NCBI GenBank assembly: GCA_002280555.1
Contig: NCEE01000014.1
Span: 18,152-82,151, forward strand
DNA from: Sphingomonas sp. 32-62-10
Lineage (GTDB): Bacteria; Pseudomonadota; Alphaproteobacteria; Sphingomonadales; Sphingomonadaceae
Length of the DNA: 64,000 bases
Direction: 5' to 3'
Below are positions 16,915 to 24,454 of the stretch, one piece after another (position 1 is the first letter of the stretch; each line of letters opens with the position of its first letter). Below the pieces are notes generated by a model. That model worked only from the letters and a program-made list of their open reading frames with translations, ran no database searches and was not told where the DNA came from. The position numbers and the translations under genes were made by a program.

Positions 16915-17385
16915 GTGAAAACTCTGCATCATCTCGGCAATCAGATCGGCGACCAGCTGGGCCATGTCCTCGGCGGGCGCGAGGTGGTCGATCAATTGGT
17001 TCGCTTTGCGATCGCGGGCGGCTTGTCGACGGTGGTCTATTCGGCGGTGTATCTGCCGCTGACGGCCTATGTGTTTCGCGACGAGCAGGCGGTGTATGCG
17101 GTGCCCTTTGCCTTCGCCGTCGCCGTGACGATCGGTTTTTTCCTGCACAGCCGCTGGAGCTTCAAGGGGCACGGCACGCGCGAAAGCGGCGGGCGACAAC
17201 AGCTGAAATTCGTGATCGTACAGGGCGTCGGGCTGGCGCTGAACGCCGGCTTCACCTGGGGCGTGACGGCGCTGGCGGGATTGCCCGCCTGGGTTGCACT
17301 GATCCCCGTGGTGACGATCACGCCGATCGCGACCTTTGCGCTCAACCGGCAATGGGTGTTCGGGGGCACGCCGACCAATGGATAG
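16915..17385 (+). CDS. GtrA-family membrane protein (lipid-linked sugar flippase-like)
   Basis: 156 aa with four hydrophobic helices. The pattern LVRFAIAGGLSTVVYSAVY at the first helix and FALNRQWVFG at the end are GtrA/DPMS-like signatures. GtrA proteins are thought to help translocate polyprenyl-phosphate-linked sugars across the inner membrane. The start is GTG 16915, 60 nt from the divergent GT-C-like gene. The last 8 nt overlap the following methyltransferase gene. A DPM/GtrB-like glycosyltransferase, the usual partner, lies at 18.1-19.2 kb. Confidence 0.85.
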   Translation: MKTLHHLGNQIGDQLGHVLGGREVVDQLVRFAIAGGLSTVVYSAVYLPLTAYVFRDEQAVYAVPFAFAVAVTIGFFLHSRWSFKGHGTRESGGRQQLKFVIVQGVGLALNAGFTWGVTALAGLPAWVALIPVVTITPIATFALNRQWVFGGTPTNG

Positions 17386-18121
17386 GATCGTCTACGACCG
17401 CATGGCGGCGCATGATTCCACGCATTGGTGGTACCGCGCCCGGCGCGAGATTCTGGCCGATTACCTGACGCGTGAGGGGCATCTGCCCAAGGATGCACGC
17501 ATATTGGAGATCGGCTGCGGCACCGGGCACAATCTGCCGATGCTGGCGCGCTTCGGCGATGTCGAGGCGATCGAGATCGATCCGGTTGCGCGCGGCATTG
17601 CCAGCGAGCGGCTTGGCAAGCCGGTGCTCGCCGCCCCCTTGCCCGAACTGTCGGGCATTGAACGCGGTGCCTATGATCTGATCGCCGTGCTCGATGTGGT
17701 CGAGCATATCGAGGACGATGTGGCGGCGCTGAAGGCGATGCGCGATTGCCTGAAACCCGGCGGCAAGATCCTGATCGCGGTGCCCGCGCACCAATGGATG
17801 TGGAGCGCGCATGATGTGGTGAACCATCACCACCGCCGCTATTCCAAGGCGACGCTTGGCCGGGCCATTGCCGCTGCGGGGCTTAGCCATAACGGCCTGC
17901 GCTATTTCAATTCGCTGCTGTTTCCGCTGGCGGCTGCGGCGCGGGTGGCGGGGCGATTGTCAGGCCGCGACGACAGCGATGATTCGCCCCCGCCAAAGCC
18001 GCTCAATACGCTGTTCGAGACGATTTTCGGCTGGGAACGCCATCTCGTCGGGCGGGTGCCGCTGCCGCCTGGCGTATCGATCGTTACGTTGGCGAGTGTG
18101 GGGGCGTCACCGGCGGCTTGA
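17378..18121 (+). CDS. Class I SAM-dependent methyltransferase
   Basis: 247 aa. The Rossmann-type SAM site is ILEIGCGTGHNLPML (about residues 43-57), followed by the acidic VEAIEID, DLIAVLDVVEHIEDD and LKPGGKILIAVPAHQWMWS. It resembles methyltransferases of polysaccharide and glycolipid clusters; the acceptor is unknown. The start ATG 17378 overlaps the GtrA gene by 8 nt. The 3' end overlaps the coding end of the GT2 gene on the other strand by 38 nt. Confidence 0.85.
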   Translation: MDRIVYDRMAAHDSTHWWYRARREILADYLTREGHLPKDARILEIGCGTGHNLPMLARFGDVEAIEIDPVARGIASERLGKPVLAAPLPELSGIERGAYDLIAVLDVVEHIEDDVAALKAMRDCLKPGGKILIAVPAHQWMWSAHDVVNHHHRRYSKATLGRAIAAAGLSHNGLRYFNSLLFPLAAAARVAGRLSGRDDSDDSPPPKPLNTLFETIFGWERHLVGRVPLPPGVSIVTLASVGASPAA

Positions 18122-19157
18122 CGCGCGGCTTGCGCGTGCGCGGTGCGGGCGGCGCGATCGGCTCGGCAGCTTGCGCTTCAACTGGCGGTTCGGCGCGGTA
18201 ACCAAGCGTCGCCTTGCCGCCGATCGGCCCGGCAACATCGGCCACCAGATAGAGCGGCCGCCGCTTCGATTCGACATAGAGCCGCCCGAGATATTCGCCG
18301 ATCATCCCCAGCACGAACATCTGCACCGCGCCAAGCAGCACCACGACCAGCATCGTCGACGTCCAGCCCTGCACCGCGCTGCCAGTAAAGAACCCGATTG
18401 CGATATAGACGAACAGGAGCAGTGACGCAGCGGTCAGCGCGAGCCCGACATGGCTGGCGAACCGCAAGGGCGCGGTCGAAAAACCCGTCACCGCATCGAG
18501 CGCGAACCGGATCATCTTGGCGAGCGGATATTTGGTTTCGCCTGCATGCCGCTCGGCGCGATCATACAGGAACGGCACCTGGCGAAAGCCGATCCACGCC
18601 ACCATCCCGCGGATGAACCGCGCCTGTTCGGGAAGGCTCAGGAATGCATCGAGCGCGCGCCTGCTCATCAGCCGGAAATCGCCGGTATCGAGCGGAATGG
18701 GGGTATCGGTTACTCGGTCGAGCACGCGGTAGAAAAGCGCGGCGGTCAGCTTCTTGAAGATCGTTTCGCCCTCGCGCTTGCGGCGCACGGCATAAACGAC
18801 ATCGGCTTGCTCGGCGGCCATGGTAGCGCGCATGTCGATCAGCAATTCGGGCGGGTCCTGCAGATCGGCATCGATGATCATGATCTGCGCGCCACAGCAC
18901 AGATCTAGACCCGCCGTCAGCGCGAGCTGGTGGCCGTGATTGCGCGACAGGTTGATCGCCACCAGATGCGGGTCAGCCGCCGCGAGCCGCTGCATCACCG
19001 GCCAGCTATCGTCCTTCGATCCGTCATTGACGAAGACAATCTCATAATCCTCGCCGACCGCCGCCTGGGCAGCGGCAGAGACGCGGGCGTGAAGGATGTC
19101 GAGACACGCTGCTTCGTTGTAGCAGGGGACGACGATGGAAAGGGCAGGACGACGCAT
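18084..19157 (-). CDS. Glycosyltransferase family 2, DPM/GtrB-like, with two C-terminal membrane helices
   Basis: 357 aa. The GT2 catalytic domain has LSIVVPCYNEAACLD, IVFVNDGSKDDSW, NLSRNHGHQLALTAGLD and the DxD motif in MIIDADLQDPPE. Two hydrophobic helices follow (about residues 235-260 and 270-295), as in dolichyl/undecaprenyl-phosphate sugar synthases, then a Pro/Ala/Arg-rich cytosolic tail of about 40 residues. It would load a sugar onto undecaprenyl phosphate for flipping by the GtrA-like protein and transfer by the GT-C-like protein. The tail-coding end overlaps the convergent methyltransferase gene. Confidence 0.88.
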   Translation of the reverse strand: MRRPALSIVVPCYNEAACLDILHARVSAAAQAAVGEDYEIVFVNDGSKDDSWPVMQRLAAADPHLVAINLSRNHGHQLALTAGLDLCCGAQIMIIDADLQDPPELLIDMRATMAAEQADVVYAVRRKREGETIFKKLTAALFYRVLDRVTDTPIPLDTGDFRLMSRRALDAFLSLPEQARFIRGMVAWIGFRQVPFLYDRAERHAGETKYPLAKMIRFALDAVTGFSTAPLRFASHVGLALTAASLLLFVYIAIGFFTGSAVQGWTSTMLVVVLLGAVQMFVLGMIGEYLGRLYVESKRRPLYLVADVAGPIGGKATLGYRAEPPVEAQAAEPIAPPAPRTRKPRVKPPVTPPHSPT

Positions 19158-19308
19158 CCGGCCCCTCTAGCCGTTGTTTCGCGAATAGGGAATCGCGAAG
19201 CGACCCGTTTTCTGCGCAATAGCTCGCGACTGAAACGATCTGTCTTTCGCTTGGCACCGCGATTTCCCGCCTCTGGCGCACGCCAGTGGCGCGCTTTAGA
19301 TCCCTCGA

Positions 19309-20286
19309 TTATGGGCGGGACGTTGTCGGCAATGCGCAATTGTCCATTGCCGCCCTCACCATGTCTGCCGTGCGTTCTTCCGGTTTCACCATTGCCAAAA
19401 CCTCCTTTGCGACCCGAAAACACTGCGCGGTCGCAATCGCCACGCCGCCTTCGAGAAGACCCTGACTGATGTTCTGGGCAGCGATGCCGGTTGAAAAGGT
19501 TTTGCCGACCGTCAGCCCCGCGCCTTTTTGACTGTCGCCATTAGCATTGCCGTTGAAGGTGCCGTAAACTGAAAGTGCATCGCGTTTATCGTCGTTCTTT
19601 GCGGTATCTACTCGCGCTTCCAATCGCCGCAAATCCTGCAGAAGCGCGTTCGCTTTTTCGGCGTTCTGCGTGATGTTTGTCGTAATATCCGCCTTTTTCT
19701 GTAGGAGATTTTGATTTTTGAGTGCATTCAGCCTTTTTAGTTCGACTTCTATTTCTGCCAGTCGGACAGGGTTGGCATTTGCTGGGGAAGCAGCCCCTTC
19801 AGCATCACCAGATACAGTTTCCAGTTGAGATTTTTCATTTTCGAGCGCTGGAATTTTCTCGATATCTTTGATGTCGCGTTCCTTGTCCTTTATCGAATCT
19901 CTCAACCGTTCATTTTCCTGATTGATTGCAGCAATATCTGACTGAAGGCGATCGATCTTCGCATCGTCTGATGTGGATTGGCCGCTTTTTTTATTCGTGC
20001 CCCAGATGCCCTTGATATCGGGATCGATTTCTTTACAGCGTTTGGTGGTGTTGGACTCAGACGCTTTTCTCTCGCAATGCTTCGCCACCGCCACCGGGAC
20101 AAAAGCGACATCGACACCATTATATCCGATCATGATGCTGGGGGTGGGGCTCTCCGCCTTGCCGCCTGAAACGATCACGCCGATCTGGTTTGTCGATGAA
20201 TAGACCAGGGGTGCCTGTTCCAGTGAAGCGCAGCCACTGAGCGCAGTCAGGGCGATTATGCAGCCAATGGCGATACTCTTGTTCAT
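19309..20286 (-). CDS. Coiled-coil lipoprotein, unknown function
   Basis: 325 aa. The signal peptide ends in a good lipobox, LTALSGC (Cys at residue 19), so the mature protein should be lipid-anchored. Residues about 110-240 are rich in Lys, Glu, Asp and Asn in heptad-like order (for example KDKERDIKDIEKI and IEVELKRLNALKNQ), predicting a long coiled coil. A C-terminal part has KTFSTGIAAQNISQG. The start is ATG 20286 with GGGAGAAGG upstream. Base composition is AT-richer than its neighbours. It overlaps the upstream lipoprotein gene by 4 nt (ATGA). I recognise no family. Confidence 0.75.
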   Translation of the reverse strand: MNKSIAIGCIIALTALSGCASLEQAPLVYSSTNQIGVIVSGGKAESPTPSIMIGYNGVDVAFVPVAVAKHCERKASESNTTKRCKEIDPDIKGIWGTNKKSGQSTSDDAKIDRLQSDIAAINQENERLRDSIKDKERDIKDIEKIPALENEKSQLETVSGDAEGAASPANANPVRLAEIEVELKRLNALKNQNLLQKKADITTNITQNAEKANALLQDLRRLEARVDTAKNDDKRDALSVYGTFNGNANGDSQKGAGLTVGKTFSTGIAAQNISQGLLEGGVAIATAQCFRVAKEVLAMVKPEERTADMVRAAMDNCALPTTSRP

Positions 20287-20639
20287 TCCTTCTCCCCCAT
20301 CACACAAATATCTGGCCGATCTTTGGCCATGTTGCGCCAAAATGTCATTGCTTCGGCATTCTTCGGTTGATCAAATACGATAATGCCACACCGTGCCTTT
20401 TCATAAACGAGAACAGTATCTTCCGACGCCCAACCCAGCGTGGGACCAGATCGTCCCGCTACAACACCAAGCCCGCGCACCCGATAAGCTATCATGCCAG
20501 CGCCAGCTGCTGGTTCTATCTTCAGGATCCCAGGCCGAATCGAAGTCACCCTGCTTTCGGGGCTAACCGTGATGATGGTACACCCACCAATAGTCGGCGC
20601 TATTGCAATCACGGCCACGAACGTCAGAAATCGACTCAC
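20283..20639 (-). CDS. Small lipoprotein, unknown function
   Basis: About 118 aa from GTG 20639 (a TTG at 20663 would add 8 residues). The signal peptide VSRFLTFVAVIAIAPTIGGC ends in a lipobox-like IGGC. The mature part has two further Cys residues (ARCGIIVF and DICVMGE). The GTG is preferred because a plausible promoter -10 box (20662-20667) overlaps the TTG. The ATGA overlap with the coiled-coil lipoprotein shows the two work as a unit, perhaps a complex at the envelope. I recognise no family. Confidence 0.6.
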   Translation of the reverse strand: MSRFLTFVAVIAIAPTIGGCTIITVSPESRVTSIRPGILKIEPAAGAGMIAYRVRGLGVVAGRSGPTLGWASEDTVLVYEKARCGIIVFDQPKNAEAMTFWRNMAKDRPDICVMGEKE

Positions 20640-20661
20640 GGCCCTGCCCCCAATCACCGAC

Positions 20662-20689
20662 AAGATAGAAAGTTGTTACTTTTACGCAA
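20662..20689 (-). promoter_or_regulatory. Candidate promoter of the lipoprotein pair
   Basis: On the minus strand TTGCGT (20684-20689) and TATCTT (20662-20667) are separated by 16 nt, an acceptable sigma-70-type promoter. It would start transcription near 20655, just before the GTG at 20639, and it excludes the TTG at 20663 as the translation start. Confidence 0.4.
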
Positions 20690-20750
20690 TGATAACATAG
20701 TAGCGACTGGGCAATATTCTGGGTACTTGCAGCGTCATATCTCAGCGTTG

Positions 20751-22841
20751 CTACACGCGTTCCACAGCGCTCACCGCATCGGCGGCGCGAAGCGCGGCGA
20801 TCAGGCGAATCAGGTGATGGAGATCGTGGACCTCCACATCGATCGTGTTGGTGTGATAGCCCGTGTCGCGGTTGTCGAGCCGCAGCCCGAGGATGTTCGC
20901 CTTGTGCGCGCCGATAATCGTGGCGACCACGCCCAGGGCGCCAGGTTCGTTCTTCAGCTGAACCGCGATCTGCGCGGTAGCGCCTTCGGTCTTGTCGCCC
21001 CAGGCGAGATCGACCCAATCGGCATCGTCGCCGTCGATCAGCGTTTTGCAGTCGATCGAGTGCACCTCGATCGGCTTGTCGGGGTGGCGCAGGCCGACAA
21101 TTCGGTCGCCGGGCACGGGATGGCAGCATTCGGCGAGCCGAAAGGCGATCCCATGCTTCAGCCCGCGGATCGAGATTGCGGCCGATTGCGGGGGCAGGTT
21201 GCGGAGCATCTCCTTGCCAGCCGATCCGGGCATCATCGCCTCCATCACCTGCGCATCGGTGATTCGGCGTTTGGCGATGGCCTCCATCAGCGCGGCTTCG
21301 TCGGGCAGTTTCAGCCGCTTCAGCGCGACAGTGATCGCGTCGCCAGCCGGCGTTACCGGGAGGCGCTGGATAATCTCGTCATAAATCTTGCGGCCCAGCG
21401 ACTGGCCCTCGGTCCGCTCGGTCTGGCGCAAATGACGGCGGATCGCGGCGCGCGCCTTGCCGGTAATGGCAAAGTTCAGCCAGCCGGGCTGGGGCACCTG
21501 CGCCTTGGATCGCAGGATCTGGACCTGATCGCCATTGTCGATCTGGGTGCGCAGCGGGACGACACGACCGTTGATCTTGGCGCCCACCGCCTGATCGCCC
21601 AGATCGGTGTGAAGCGCGTAGGCGAAGTCGATCGGTGTTGCCCCCTTGGGCAGCTGGATCAGCTCACCGCGCGGGGTGAAGGCGAAGATGCGATCCTGAT
21701 ACATCGCCATGCGGGTATGTTCGAGCAACTCCTCCGGGCTTTCGGCAGTGTCGAGGATCTCGATCAGGTCGGCGATCCAGCGGATCTGATTATCGGGGCG
21801 GACCTTCGCCTGCTTATAGGCCCAATGGGCGGCCAGGCCATGTTCGGCCTCAGCATGCATTTCCTGGGTGCGAATCTGGATTTCGACGCGGGTATTCTCG
21901 GCATGCATCACCGACGAGTGCAGCGATCGATAGCCGTTCCGTTTGGGGGTAGAAATATAGTCCTTGAACCGCCCCGGCACCATCGGCCAGCGCCGGTGAA
22001 TGATACCCAGCGCGCTGTAGCATTCCTCTACCGATGGCACGATCAGCCTGAATGCCATGATATCGGATAGCTGTTCGAAGCTGATGTGCCGTTCGGCCAT
22101 CTTCTTCCAGATCGAATAGGGGTGCTTTTCGCGGCCCGATACATCGGCCTCTACCCCGCCGCGCGACAGCAGCTGTTTGAAGCTGGCGGCGATTTTCTCG
22201 ATCCGGTCGCCATCGCCTTCCTGCAATTGCACCAGGCGCTTGGTGATCGAGCTATAGGCTTCGGGCTCGAGCTCGCGAAAGGCGAGCGTTTGCATCTCTT
22301 TCATGAATTCATACATGCCGATTCGCTCGGCAAGTGGAGCATAGATATCCATCGTCTCACGCGCGATGCGGCGTCGCTTGTCGGGGTTGGCGATGTAGTG
22401 CAGCGTCCGCATATTGTGCAGCCGGTCCGCCAGCTTCACCAGCAGCACCCGGATATCGTCTGACATAGCGAGCAGGAATTTACGCAGATTTTCGGCGGCG
22501 CGTTCGTTTTCGGTTTGCGCTTCGATCTTGCTGAGCTTTGTCACGCCATCGACCATCCGCGCGACATTGGGGCCGAACAGCCGAAGGATCTCCTCGGGCG
22601 TGGCAACGGTGTCTTCGATCGTATCGTGCAGGATCGCAGTGGCGATCGTCTCGTCGTCGAGATGCAGGTCGGTCAGGATGCCGGCCACCTCGATCGGATG
22701 ACTGAAATAGGGATCGCCCGATGCGCGTTTCTGGCTGCCATGCGCTTGGAGCGAGAAAACATAGGCGCGGTTGAGCAGCGCCTCATTGGCTTGGGGATCG
22801 TAGCTTAAAACCCGATCGACAAGTTCATATTGCCGCAGCAC
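20751..22841 (-). CDS. Bifunctional (p)ppGpp synthetase/hydrolase, Rel/SpoT homologue
   Basis: 696 aa. It makes and degrades the stringent-response alarmone. The hydrolase HD domain has SGDPYFSHPIEVAGIL and the catalytic HDTIEDT. The synthetase domain has GRFKDYISTPKRNGYRSLH and EIQIRTQEMHAEAEHG. A TGS domain (ELIQLPKGATPIDFAYAL) and a C-terminal ACT domain follow. Both active sites look intact, as in the single long RSH enzyme of alphaproteobacteria. The start is GTG 22841 by homology (MLRQYEL-type N-terminus); ATG 22880 would add 13 residues, and neither has a clear ribosome site. Confidence 0.93.
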   Translation of the reverse strand: MLRQYELVDRVLSYDPQANEALLNRAYVFSLQAHGSQKRASGDPYFSHPIEVAGILTDLHLDDETIATAILHDTIEDTVATPEEILRLFGPNVARMVDGVTKLSKIEAQTENERAAENLRKFLLAMSDDIRVLLVKLADRLHNMRTLHYIANPDKRRRIARETMDIYAPLAERIGMYEFMKEMQTLAFRELEPEAYSSITKRLVQLQEGDGDRIEKIAASFKQLLSRGGVEADVSGREKHPYSIWKKMAERHISFEQLSDIMAFRLIVPSVEECYSALGIIHRRWPMVPGRFKDYISTPKRNGYRSLHSSVMHAENTRVEIQIRTQEMHAEAEHGLAAHWAYKQAKVRPDNQIRWIADLIEILDTAESPEELLEHTRMAMYQDRIFAFTPRGELIQLPKGATPIDFAYALHTDLGDQAVGAKINGRVVPLRTQIDNGDQVQILRSKAQVPQPGWLNFAITGKARAAIRRHLRQTERTEGQSLGRKIYDEIIQRLPVTPAGDAITVALKRLKLPDEAALMEAIAKRRITDAQVMEAMMPGSAGKEMLRNLPPQSAAISIRGLKHGIAFRLAECCHPVPGDRIVGLRHPDKPIEVHSIDCKTLIDGDDADWVDLAWGDKTEGATAQIAVQLKNEPGALGVVATIIGAHKANILGLRLDNRDTGYHTNTIDVEVHDLHHLIRLIAALRAADAVSAVERV

Positions 22842-22890
22842 GCGGGTACGATGGCCCCGCGTGCTGCTGCTTTGCAACATTTACTTGCGT

Positions 22891-23205
22891 TTAGCTCGCA
22901 CGCTCATTGCACTTGGCGAGCGCAGCGGCGTCGAGTGGCGTGCCGGCAACGGTGAAGGCGCTGAGGGCGCCGACACGCTGGACGACCATCTGGCACATGA
23001 TCACGTCACGCTGGGTCGATTGCTTGGCAGTGCAGACGCCGTCGGCACAATTCCACAGCGTTCCAGCGGTAATCACCTTGGTCTTGGTCGGCGCGGTGAC
23101 GGGCGTTGCCGCGTAATAGCCGGTAGGTGCAGCAAAGGCAGGTGCTGCTGATGCGAGCAGAACCGACGTGGCAAGAGCAGCGGCAGCGGAAAGAATGCGT
23201 GTCAT
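22891..23205 (-). CDS. CC_3452-family small secreted protein
   Basis: 104 aa. A Sec signal peptide ends about residue 25 (ASAAPAFAAP). The mature part holds TLWNCADGVCTAKQ and DVIMCQMVV with a final AKCNERAS, that is four Cys that could pair. I recognise the pattern as the CC_3452 family common in sphingomonads and caulobacters; the function is unknown. The start ATG 23205 has GGAG 7 nt upstream, better than ATG 23217. It is divergent from the HxlR regulator, and three palindromes lie between them. Confidence 0.8.
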   Translation of the reverse strand: MTRILSAAAALATSVLLASAAPAFAAPTGYYAATPVTAPTKTKVITAGTLWNCADGVCTAKQSTQRDVIMCQMVVQRVGALSAFTVAGTPLDAAALAKCNERAS

Positions 23206-23242
23206 GATGAACTCCATGATCGGTTCGGGGGGAGGATTGAAA

Positions 23243-23260
23243 GCAACCGAATTAGGTTGC
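23243..23260. promoter_or_regulatory. Inverted repeat GCAACC-N6-GGTTGC
   Basis: Perfect 6-6-6 dyad in the divergent gap between the CC_3452-family gene (start 23205) and the HxlR gene (start 23353). It is a candidate operator; the half-site TTGC recurs in the palindrome at 23288. Confidence 0.4.
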
Positions 23261-23267
23261 GAATCGA

Positions 23268-23285
23268 TACTTAGTAGAATAAGTA
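23268..23285. promoter_or_regulatory. Candidate HxlR operator TACTTA-N6-TAAGTA
   Basis: Perfect 6-6-6 inverted repeat. HxlR/YodB-type regulators are known to bind TACT...AGTA-like dyads, which this resembles. It lies 68 nt upstream of the HxlR start and 63 nt upstream of the divergent gene, fitting control of both. Confidence 0.5.
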
Positions 23286-23287
23286 GC

Positions 23288-23299
23288 CAGTTGCAACTG
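23288..23299. promoter_or_regulatory. 12-bp palindrome CAGTTGCAACTG
   Basis: Perfect palindrome in the same divergent gap, three nt from the TACTTA dyad. It may be a second operator or part of a larger one; alone, a 12-bp palindrome is only suggestive. Confidence 0.35.
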
Positions 23300-23352
23300 A
23301 AAACTTATATTTCATTCGCATGACGAACAAATTGCGCTAGGATTGCATTCGT

Positions 23353-23844
23353 ATGGAAACAAAGTTGCGAGAACCCTTGCGCGAATTGGCCGAATGCAGC
23401 CTGCCAGCTGCGCTTGAGGCCATGGGTGAGCGGTGGTCGTTCCTGATCCTGCGCGCCGCGTTTAACGGTCTGTATCATTTCGAAGAATTCCAGTCCGAAC
23501 TCGGCATTGCCCGCAATATCCTTGCGAATCGGCTTGCCCGGCTGGTCGAACACGGCATCCTGAAGCGCGAGCCGATGCCCGAGGATCGCCGCAAGATCGA
23601 ATATCGGCTGACCGAGAAAGGCTTTGCCCTGCTGCCGACGATGATTGCCCTGCGGCAATGGGGGGAGCGCTGGGAAACCGGCATGCCTGCTACGCCGGTG
23701 CTGGTTGACGAGCGCGATCGTCGGCCGATTGCCCAGGTCGAAGTGCGGGCCTGGGATGGCCGGGTGCTGACCAAGGCCGACCTGCTTTGGTCGCTGCCGG
23801 AGCATGTCGCGAGCGAAGAGCTCCAGGCGCGCGCCGCCGAATAG
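23353..23844 (+). CDS. HxlR-family winged-helix transcriptional regulator
   Basis: 163 aa. The DNA-binding region reads CSLPAALEAMGERWSFLILRAAFNGLYHFEEFQ, ILANRLARLVEHGILKRE and IEYRLTEKGFALLP, the full HxlR pattern with the conserved Cys at residue 16 that acts as a redox sensor in some members. The C-terminal 50 residues are not part of the core family. The start is ATG 23353 (AGGA 9 nt upstream). The palindromes in the upstream gap suggest autoregulation and control of the divergent secreted-protein gene. Confidence 0.9.
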   Translation: METKLREPLRELAECSLPAALEAMGERWSFLILRAAFNGLYHFEEFQSELGIARNILANRLARLVEHGILKREPMPEDRRKIEYRLTEKGFALLPTMIALRQWGERWETGMPATPVLVDERDRRPIAQVEVRAWDGRVLTKADLLWSLPEHVASEELQARAAE

Positions 23845-23992
23845 CCCCGGTGCGACGCTGCCAATGGCGGTTCGGTTAATCGGAAATTGGCACTGCGGGA
23901 CTTCATGCCCAGTTCCTCGAGTTATGTAGCAGACGCTTCATAACCGATTTTCGTAGCGTGCGCTACAATTATTCAAGCGAGTTAGGCCAGGG

Positions 23993-24418
23993 TCAATTCG
24001 GGATCAGGCGTGCCAGTGCATCGCGCACTGGCGCGGTAATGGGCGTCGGGGCGCCGCTCGGCAGGTCGACATGCACGATCACCATCGTGATCGCGCAGTG
24101 GAGCGCGCCCGTCGCGGCATGGCACAGATCGAACTGTTGGGTCAGGCTGCTGGTGCCGATGCGGGCGATCCGCACAAATGCCTCGATTTCGTCGCCCATC
24201 CGGAACGGGAGGTGATAATCGATTTCGGTGTGCCGCACGTGAAACTCGGCCTCGGTCCAGATCGGGCCGAGCGCCTCGAGCCCGCTCCATTCCCAGAATT
24301 CGGTCACCGCGACATCGGCATATTCCAGGTAACGCGAGTTGAAGACGATGCGCTGTGCATCGACCTCGGCATAGCGGACTTTGAGGCGGGTGGAGAAAGC
24401 AAAGCCGGGTCGTTCCAT
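23993..24418 (-). CDS. Acyl-CoA thioesterase, 4-hydroxybenzoyl-CoA thioesterase-like
   Basis: 141 aa single hot-dog domain. VRYAEVDAQRIVFNSRYLEYAD contains the catalytic Asp in the family position (compare YbgC), followed by VRHTEIDYHLPFRMGDEI. It would hydrolyse a short- or aryl-acyl-CoA; the substrate is unknown. ATG 24418 is the likely start; a TTG at 24454 directly after the alaC stop would add 12 residues. It lies immediately downstream of alaC and is probably co-transcribed. Confidence 0.83.
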   Translation of the reverse strand: MERPGFAFSTRLKVRYAEVDAQRIVFNSRYLEYADVAVTEFWEWSGLEALGPIWTEAEFHVRHTEIDYHLPFRMGDEIEAFVRIARIGTSSLTQQFDLCHAATGALHCAITMVIVHVDLPSGAPTPITAPVRDALARLIPN

Positions 24419-24454
24419 GCCCGGCCTGTTGGCGGGTGGCCGCGTTGCCGTCAA

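Noticed and set aside
20840..22880. Separate monofunctional RelA and SpoT-like fragments
   Set aside because: A single continuous frame carries HD, synthetase, TGS and ACT domains with intact motifs; there is no break.
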